Shown here piece by piece: positions 6,281-10,298 of a stretch of 10,298 bases of DNA (position 1 is its first letter; each line of letters opens with the position of its first letter). Made by a program: the position numbers and the translations under genes. The notes beneath the pieces are model-generated. The model was not told where the DNA came from. It made no database searches and saw only the letters and a program-made list of their open reading frames with translations. The stretch lies in the NCBI GenBank assembly GCA_030043595.1, contig JASHXJ010000077.1, forward strand, positions 1-10,298, written 5' to 3'. The stretch comes from Trebonia sp. Lineage in GTDB: Bacteria; Actinomycetota; Actinomycetes; Streptosporangiales; Streptosporangiaceae.

Positions 6281-7714
6281 ATGGCGGATGTCTGGCGTGC
6301 CAGTGCTGCGGTGGGCACTCTCGTCGCCGGCGCCGTCATGGCGCTGGCGGGCTGCGGCCCGGCGCAGCCGCTGGCGCCGCCATCGACAGCGTCCCCGGCC
6401 ACGGGCGTTACCTCTCCGGCCGGGCCTGGGCCGGAGAAGCCGGCGTCCGTGACCGGCGACGCTGTCCGCACGCTCTGGCAGGGCGCGCCGTGGGGTGACT
6501 TCGCGTTCGCGGGCCGGCTGCTGCTCGGCGTCCACTGGACCGCCAGCGGGGACATAGTCGAGGCGATAGCCGCCGCGACGGGCGCGCCGGCCTGGACGGC
6601 GGCCATGCCCGCGTCGCTGCCCCAGATCCTCGGCCTGGTGCCGGCCGGGAACGTCGTCATCGTCGAGGCAGGTCACGAGGTCGGCCACGCTCCCGCGATG
6701 GTGTACCCGGTCGTCTCCGAGTACGTCGCCCTTGATCTCGCGACCGGCGCGAAGCGGTGGTCGGTTCCGGTCACCGGCGACTACCAGTCTCCGCCGGTCG
6801 CGGTCTCCGGGGAGTACCTGCTGACCGGTGATCCGGCCGAGACCGTGACGGCGCTGATCGCGTCGACCGGGGCAGTGGCCTGGCGCGACCCGCGGCCGGC
6901 GGACTGCGCGCCGTGGAACATGGCCGGCCCGGCGACTGGTTCCGGGCTCGGCCTGGCCGCGGACGGCCCGCTCGCCGCCGCCTCGTTCCACTGCGGTTCG
7001 CGCGCGGTCGTGCAGCGTCTCGACCCCGCGACGGGAAAGGCGCTGTGGACATGGTGGTCGCCGTCCGACGGCGGCGCGGACGCCAGCCAGTCTCTCGCGG
7101 TCACCGCGGCGGCGCGCGACGGCGACCTGCTGCTGCTCACCGGGGAGGTCGCGCCTCCTCCCGCGGGCCGGCAGTTCGCCAGCCGCCTGCCGCGCCCCTA
7201 CGCGTGGCCGGTCGCGCTCGGCCCTGACGACGAGGAGAGCACGGTGCTCGCGCTGGACGCGACGACCGGGCAGCCGCGGTGGACCGAGCTCGGCGGCCAG
7301 CTTGAGACAATCGTGCTGACCGCGGGAGCGGTCTGCGAGGTTGTCGACGTCGGTTTCGAGTGCCGTGACGACACGACCGGCGCTCACACGATGCCGGTCC
7401 TGCTGACCGGGAAGAACGAAGGGGACAGCCCGCCGTACTTCGACGACGGCTACGCCGGCGTCAGCGGCGGCCTGGCGGCGGTCACAGAGGCGTCCCCGTC
7501 CGGCGGCGTCCTGCTCCGCGTCGTGCGCGTGCGCGGCGGCGCGACGGTGGCCCAGGTTCACCTGGCGATCGGGACAAAGGGAGGCCGCGGCAACAACGCC
7601 AAGGTGTTCGCGGTCGCCGCGGGCCCGCTGGGCAGCGACGCGGTCCTCGTGCTCGTGCGCCGCGTCGACCTCGCTGGCTTTCCGGTGGTCGCGGTCTCCG
7701 TCCCGGTCACGTAA
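6281..7714 (+). CDS. Predicted lipoprotein with PQQ-type beta-propeller repeats
   Basis: The 477-residue product begins with a lipoprotein signal: a short N-region with one arginine, a hydrophobic stretch, and lipobox L-A-G-C with the lipidated Cys at 25. A Pro/Ser/Thr/Ala-rich linker follows. The rest shows repeats of the PQQ/quinoprotein propeller type, with blades ending in variants of ALDxxTGxxxW: VALDLATGAKRW, VQRLDPATGKALW and VLALDATTGQPRW. It should be anchored to the outer face of the membrane. Such domains often serve as binding or scaffold modules, and I see no evidence of PQQ dehydrogenase activity. ATG 6281 is chosen because it places the signal peptide at the extreme N-terminus. 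An in-frame TTG at 6233 would add 16 residues, and neither start has a clear ribosome-binding site. The gene lies 106 nt after the methyltransferase, past a hairpin, and converges on the GMC gene. Its function and any link to the peptide cluster are unknown. Confidence 0.8.
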   Translation: MADVWRASAAVGTLVAGAVMALAGCGPAQPLAPPSTASPATGVTSPAGPGPEKPASVTGDAVRTLWQGAPWGDFAFAGRLLLGVHWTASGDIVEAIAAATGAPAWTAAMPASLPQILGLVPAGNVVIVEAGHEVGHAPAMVYPVVSEYVALDLATGAKRWSVPVTGDYQSPPVAVSGEYLLTGDPAETVTALIASTGAVAWRDPRPADCAPWNMAGPATGSGLGLAADGPLAAASFHCGSRAVVQRLDPATGKALWTWWSPSDGGADASQSLAVTAAARDGDLLLLTGEVAPPPAGRQFASRLPRPYAWPVALGPDDEESTVLALDATTGQPRWTELGGQLETIVLTAGAVCEVVDVGFECRDDTTGAHTMPVLLTGKNEGDSPPYFDDGYAGVSGGLAAVTEASPSGGVLLRVVRVRGGATVAQVHLAIGTKGGRGNNAKVFAVAAGPLGSDAVLVLVRRVDLAGFPVVAVSVPVT

Positions 7715-7720
7715 GCCGCT

Positions 7721-7748
7721 CGCGTGCACCGGCTATCCGGTGCTCGCG
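7721..7748. terminator. Bidirectional hairpin terminator between convergent genes
   Basis: GCACCGG (7726-7732), loop CTAT and CCGGTGC (7737-7743) form a perfect 7-bp stem. A T-T mismatch and a further CGCG/CGCG pairing extend it to 7721-7748. It lies just after the lipoprotein stop and contains the GMC stop codon (TAG, 7735-7733) at the stem-loop junction, so it can serve transcripts arriving from both sides. No U-tract is visible. Confidence 0.7.
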
Positions 7749-9232
7749 CCCGGGACCCCGATCATGTCGGCCGCCTTCTCCGCGATGGCGTAAACCGTCG
7801 CGTTCGGGTGCGCGTTGGGGATCACGGGGATGACCGAGGCGTCGGCCACCCGCAGCCCGGTGACGCCGTGTACCCGCAGGCTGGCGTCCACGACCGCGCC
7901 GATCGCGCAGGTGCCGACCGGGTGATAGTAACTGCCGACACCCCGGCGCAGGTAGCCGCGCAGGGCGGCAGCGGTCGCGATGCCCGGTCCCGGCCATATC
8001 TCGCGCTCGCGGACGGCGTCGAACGCGGGACTTGCTCCCGCCTGCCGGACGATCCGCAGTCCGGCCTCCAGCCGGGCGGTGTCGCGCGGATCGGTGAGGA
8101 AGCCGGGGTCGATCACCGGGGCCGCGTCCGGTGCGGCCGAGGCCAGCCGCACCGATCCACGGCTGTCTGGCGCCACGATCGCCGCGACCAGCGCGTAGCC
8201 AGCGGCGGGTGGCTCGTGGCCGGCCGGGGCGACCGGCAGCAGGATCGGGAACAAGTGCAGATCTGGGTAGCTCGCATCGGGGGCGCTGCGGACTGCGGCG
8301 TACACCTCACCGTTGTTGTAGCGGCTCGCAGGCAGCGGCATGCGCGCGGCGTAGGAGACCACGATGACCGGATGATCCTGCAAGCTCGCGCCGACAGCGG
8401 GCAGGTCGGCGGCCGGCTCGATGCCCAGCGAGCGCAGTTCGTCGGCGGGGCCGATCCCCGACAGCATCAGCAGCTGCGGCGAGCCGATCGCGCCCGCGCA
8501 GACGACCACCTCGGCGGCCCGCGCCGTCCGTGGCACGCCGCCGCGGACGTACCCGACGCCGACGCAGCGGCCCTGCCGAAGGCGCAACCCGGTGACGAGG
8601 CAGTCCGTGAATACGGTCAGGTTCGGCCGTCCGAGCACCGGCCGCAGGTACGCGTCCGCCGCGCTGACCCGCTGCCCGTCCGCCATGGCCAGGTCCGCCC
8701 ACGCCACGCCTTCCTGCCGTCGGCCGCTGAGGTCATCGGTGCGCGGGTACCCCATCGCCGTGAGCGCCTCGGCGAACGCGCGCGCCGCGGGATGCGGTTC
8801 GCTCACCGCGGCGACCGGTACGGGACCGTGCGTTCCGCGCAGCGCAGGATCCTGGCCCGCTGTCCGCTCGCTGCGCAGGAAGTAGGGCAGCAAGTCCCCG
8901 AAACGCCAGCCCTGCGGCCAGCTGTCGTAGCAGGCCCGGTGGCCGCGGACGTGCGCCAGGGCGTTGATCGCGCTCGACCCGCCCAAAGTCCTGCCGCGCG
9001 GCAGCAGCACGGGTCCCGCGTCCGCCTGAGGGGTCGTGACGTTCGCCCAGTCGGCCGCCGAGCCCAGGGTTTCCGGCCACGCGTTCGGCACGGTCATCGC
9101 GGGGGTCCGCTCCGCGCCGCCGGCTTCGAGCAGCAGCACGCGACTGGCCGGGTTGGCGGACAGCCTGGCCGCCAGCACGCAGCCGGCGGTGCCGGCCCCT
9201 ACCACGATAAAGTCAGCGTCGCTATCGCTCAT
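7733..9232 (-). CDS. GMC-family FAD-dependent oxidoreductase (choline dehydrogenase-like)
   Basis: The 499-residue protein has the full layout of the glucose-methanol-choline family. It shows an N-terminal FAD dinucleotide fold VGAGTAGC (11-18) with acidic E37 in LLLEAGG, GMC signature 1 around GGSSAINALAHVRG (84-97) and signature 2 GAIGSPQLLMLSGIGP (247-262). The C-terminal catalytic pair is H437 (YYHPVGTC) and N477 (HPNATV), followed by AIAEKAADMI. It should oxidise an alcohol to an aldehyde or ketone with FAD in the cytosol; the substrate is undetermined. ATG 9232 is preferred because the FAD motif then starts ten residues in. A TTG at 9253 would add seven residues and sits almost on the upstream stop. 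Neither choice has a strong ribosome-binding site. With only 24 nt from the upstream gene, the two are probably one operon. The window gives no evidence that it tailors the peptide. Confidence 0.92.
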   Translation of the reverse strand: MSDSDADFIVVGAGTAGCVLAARLSANPASRVLLLEAGGAERTPAMTVPNAWPETLGSAADWANVTTPQADAGPVLLPRGRTLGGSSAINALAHVRGHRACYDSWPQGWRFGDLLPYFLRSERTAGQDPALRGTHGPVPVAAVSEPHPAARAFAEALTAMGYPRTDDLSGRRQEGVAWADLAMADGQRVSAADAYLRPVLGRPNLTVFTDCLVTGLRLRQGRCVGVGYVRGGVPRTARAAEVVVCAGAIGSPQLLMLSGIGPADELRSLGIEPAADLPAVGASLQDHPVIVVSYAARMPLPASRYNNGEVYAAVRSAPDASYPDLHLFPILLPVAPAGHEPPAAGYALVAAIVAPDSRGSVRLASAAPDAAPVIDPGFLTDPRDTARLEAGLRIVRQAGASPAFDAVREREIWPGPGIATAAALRGYLRRGVGSYYHPVGTCAIGAVVDASLRVHGVTGLRVADASVIPVIPNAHPNATVYAIAEKAADMIGVPGASTG

Positions 9233-9256
9233 CCGTGCCGAAGGGTCAGGCAAGGC

Positions 9257-9700
9257 TCAGGCATACTTCTGCACCAGCGCGCCGACCTGCGGAAGAGCCG
9301 CCTTCACGTGCTTGCCGGCGCTGCCGCGCACGGTGTTGTAAGCCTTCACGATCAGCGGGCGCTCGGAATTGCGCCCGCGCTCGTCGGTGATGGAGAGCAG
9401 CGCCTCGCTGACCTCGTCCTCATGCTTCACCAGGTAGTCGCCGAACGATCCGCCGCCAGCGTCGTTGAAGTCGGCCCAGTACGGTTGAAGCTCGTCGGCC
9501 ATCTCCGGGAGCAGCGTCTCCAGCATGAAGAGGATGTGGCCTTCGGAGAAGGTCCGCACCGTCTTGTAGGCGAGCTTGACCGCGGTCCCTGAGATACCGG
9601 ACATACCGGAAAGTTCGTTGTTAACGAGCGATTCGCAGTCGGCGACCACCTGTGGCTTGGTCTCGGGTGCGAGCAGCATGTCCTGGAGCGTGGCTGCCAT
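9257..9700 (-). CDS. Small conserved actinobacterial protein of unknown function (DUF6918-like)
   Basis: This 147-residue protein is mostly helical by composition, with no signal peptide, transmembrane segment or catalytic motif that I recognise. The pattern of an N-terminal TLQDMLL, a VVADCESLVNNEL helix, SGISGTAVKLAYKTV and a C-terminal lysine-rich helix resembles a family of about 150-residue actinobacterial proteins. I think this family is catalogued as DUF6918, but the number is from memory and uncertain. ATG 9700 is supported by AAGGAG at 9718-9713, with a slightly long 12-nt spacing. It lies 24 nt upstream of the GMC oxidoreductase start on the same strand, so the pair is probably co-transcribed. 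No function is proposed. Confidence 0.8.
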   Translation of the reverse strand: MAATLQDMLLAPETKPQVVADCESLVNNELSGMSGISGTAVKLAYKTVRTFSEGHILFMLETLLPEMADELQPYWADFNDAGGGSFGDYLVKHEDEVSEALLSITDERGRNSERPLIVKAYNTVRGSAGKHVKAALPQVGALVQKYA

Positions 9701-10010
9701 TGCTGGCGTGTTCTCCTTCGTCCCCGGGGCGGCGGCTACCGCCGGGTCATAACCATACGGTAGTCAATGCCCCTTTATGCGGTACTCGGCGCGATCACGG
9801 TGCGCATCCCGGACACGAAAGTGGCCACAGAGTGGCCAACGCGGACGCCAGTTACTGGCGCGGCCGGCGATGCGCAGCCGGTGCCCGCGGGTGGTCGTTG
9901 CGCGGCCGGGCCGAACGTGACCTGCGCGTCAAGGCCGTCGTCACGCGCAGGACCCCAAAACTGTCTACCGTAGGCTGGACACCCCCCCATAAGTGTCCTA
10001 CGGTGCTGCT
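9701..10010. other. Divergent intergenic region between the unknown-function gene and the SIS-domain gene
   Basis: This 310-nt gap carries no convincing coding sequence. The 5' leader of the leftward gene contains a CCCCGGGG palindrome (9722-9729) and a CGGCGG-CTA-CCGCCG hairpin (9730-9744). TACGGTAG occurs at 9756-9763, its reverse complement CTACCGTA at 9965-9972, and a near copy CCTACGGT at 9997-10004. AGTGGCCA is directly repeated at 9820-9827 and 9831-9838, 11 bp apart. I found no good -35/-10 pair for the leftward gene. Confidence 0.55.
9967..10010 (+). promoter_or_regulatory. Leaderless-type promoter with overlapping inverted repeat, upstream of the SIS gene
   Basis: TGGACA (9976-9981), a 17-nt spacer and TACGGT (9999-10004) form a -35/-10 pair ending 6 nt before ATG 10011. 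Transcription would start at or near the A of ATG. No ribosome-binding site is visible, which agrees with a leaderless mRNA, a common type in actinobacteria. ACCGTA and GGACAC on the left (9967-9972 and 9977-9982) pair with the contiguous GTGTCC-TACGGT on the right (9993-10004). The 12-bp dyad, interrupted by 4 bases on one side, covers both promoter boxes and is a plausible operator. Confidence 0.6.
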
Positions 10011-10298
10011 ATGGCCTCAACGGTGACGCCTGCAGCGCACGACCATCCCGAGGTCAGTCGCCTGTTCGAGCTGCGCAGCGATCCCGCCATGGAGCTGGCA
10101 CAGCAGGCCGGAGCGGTAGCCGAGGCCTGTCACGCGATGGCGGTCCGCTTCCACCGCGGCGGCAAGCTTGTCGTGTTCGGCGCCGGCGGGCCCAGCACTG
10201 ACGCCCAGCATGTCGCGGTGGAGTTCGTGCACCCGGTGATCGTCGGCAAGCGCGCGCTCCCGGCCATCTCGCTGACAACCGACGTGGCCACGGTCACC
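10011..10298 (+). CDS. SIS-domain sugar-phosphate isomerase, GmhA-like (N-terminal part, cut by right edge)
   Basis: The 96 visible residues from ATG 10011 open an SIS (sugar isomerase) domain. A helical N-terminus (about 13-50) leads into KLVVFGAGGPSTDAQHVAVE (52-71), the phosphosugar-binding glycine loop with Ser/Thr followed by DAQH. ALPAISLTTDVATVT follows at 82-96, matching the second conserved strand of sedoheptulose-7-phosphate isomerases. Members isomerise phosphosugars such as sedoheptulose 7-phosphate in the cytosol. GmhA normally has GNGGSAADAQH here, so GAGGPSTDAQH marks a divergent subgroup and the substrate is uncertain. The start is favoured by the promoter spacing just upstream rather than by a ribosome-binding site. 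The gene is not covered by the six-frame translations because it leaves the window. It is divergent from the preceding gene and probably outside the peptide cluster. Confidence 0.85.
   Translation, partial: MASTVTPAAHDHPEVSRLFELRSDPAMELAQQAGAVAEACHAMAVRFHRGGKLVVFGAGGPSTDAQHVAVEFVHPVIVGKRALPAISLTTDVATVT

Noticed and set aside
5146..6660. Open frame of 504 codons on the minus strand
   Set aside because: It overlaps the methyltransferase and lipoprotein genes in antisense and carries no domain signature.
6221..7729. Open frame of 502 codons on the minus strand
   Set aside because: It mirrors the lipoprotein gene, and its Arg/Asp/His-rich composition is typical of an antisense shadow.
7724..9592. 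Open frame of 622 codons on the plus strand
   Set aside because: It is antisense to the GMC oxidoreductase and the small upstream gene, both of which have clear family motifs or a supported start; the antisense product has none.
9767..9973. Possible 68-codon gene on the plus strand in the right-hand intergenic region
   Set aside because: It has no ribosome-binding site or family similarity, and it overlaps the likely regulatory elements; a competing open frame exists on the other strand.
1..10298. CRISPR arrays, tRNA or rRNA genes, transposases or insertion-sequence ends
   Set aside because: No regularly spaced repeats, cloverleaf sequences, transposase motifs or paired terminal inverted repeats were seen on either strand.

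Overview
The DNA is GC-rich, with G/C-ending codons, GTG starts and short intergenic gaps. Together with an MbtH/NRPS operon, a leaderless-type promoter and several actinobacterial-looking families, this points to an actinomycete. The genus cannot be told from the window. The left and centre form the edge of a nonribosomal peptide (NRPS) gene cluster. The right looks like ordinary flanking chromosome.

Layout. 1-2537 (-): the N-terminal 845 residues of an NRPS (A-T-C, running off the left edge). It starts directly with an adenylation domain whose specificity residues read D-F-W-N-V-G-M-V-H-K, the threonine-type code. 2631-2864 (-): an MbtH-like NRPS partner, with a perfect 7-bp dyad in its promoter region. 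3078-3647 (-): a PEBP/YbhB-type protein. 3648-4036: a divergent control region with outward-facing -35 boxes that are themselves the arms of an inverted repeat. 4037-5167 (+): a HisC-like PLP aminotransferase, overlapping by 4 bp (ATGA) a class I methyltransferase at 5164-6174 (+) that strongly resembles the alpha-keto-acid C-methyltransferase MppJ, including its two metal-ligand histidines. 6281-7714 (+): a predicted lipoprotein with PQQ-type beta-propeller repeats. 7721-7748: a strong hairpin between convergent genes. 7733-9232 (-): a GMC-family FAD oxidoreductase. 9257-9700 (-): a small conserved actinobacterial protein of unknown function, just upstream of the GMC gene. 9701-10010: a second divergent region with recurring TACGGTAG-like elements. 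10011-end (+): the start of a SIS-domain sugar-phosphate isomerase (GmhA-like) with an apparent leaderless promoter.

How they may work together (inference). The aminotransferase and MppJ-like methyltransferase would form a two-step module. An amino acid is deaminated to its 2-keto acid, the beta-carbon is methylated with SAM, and the product is re-aminated to a beta-methyl amino acid, probably aromatic. The visible NRPS module is predicted to load threonine with MbtH help, so the beta-methyl residue would be used by later modules left of the window. The lipoprotein, GMC oxidoreductase, unknown-function protein and SIS protein show no direct link to the peptide pathway and may lie beyond the cluster boundary. 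The most novel-looking points are the coupled aminotransferase/methyltransferase pair and the operator-like dyads in three promoter regions.
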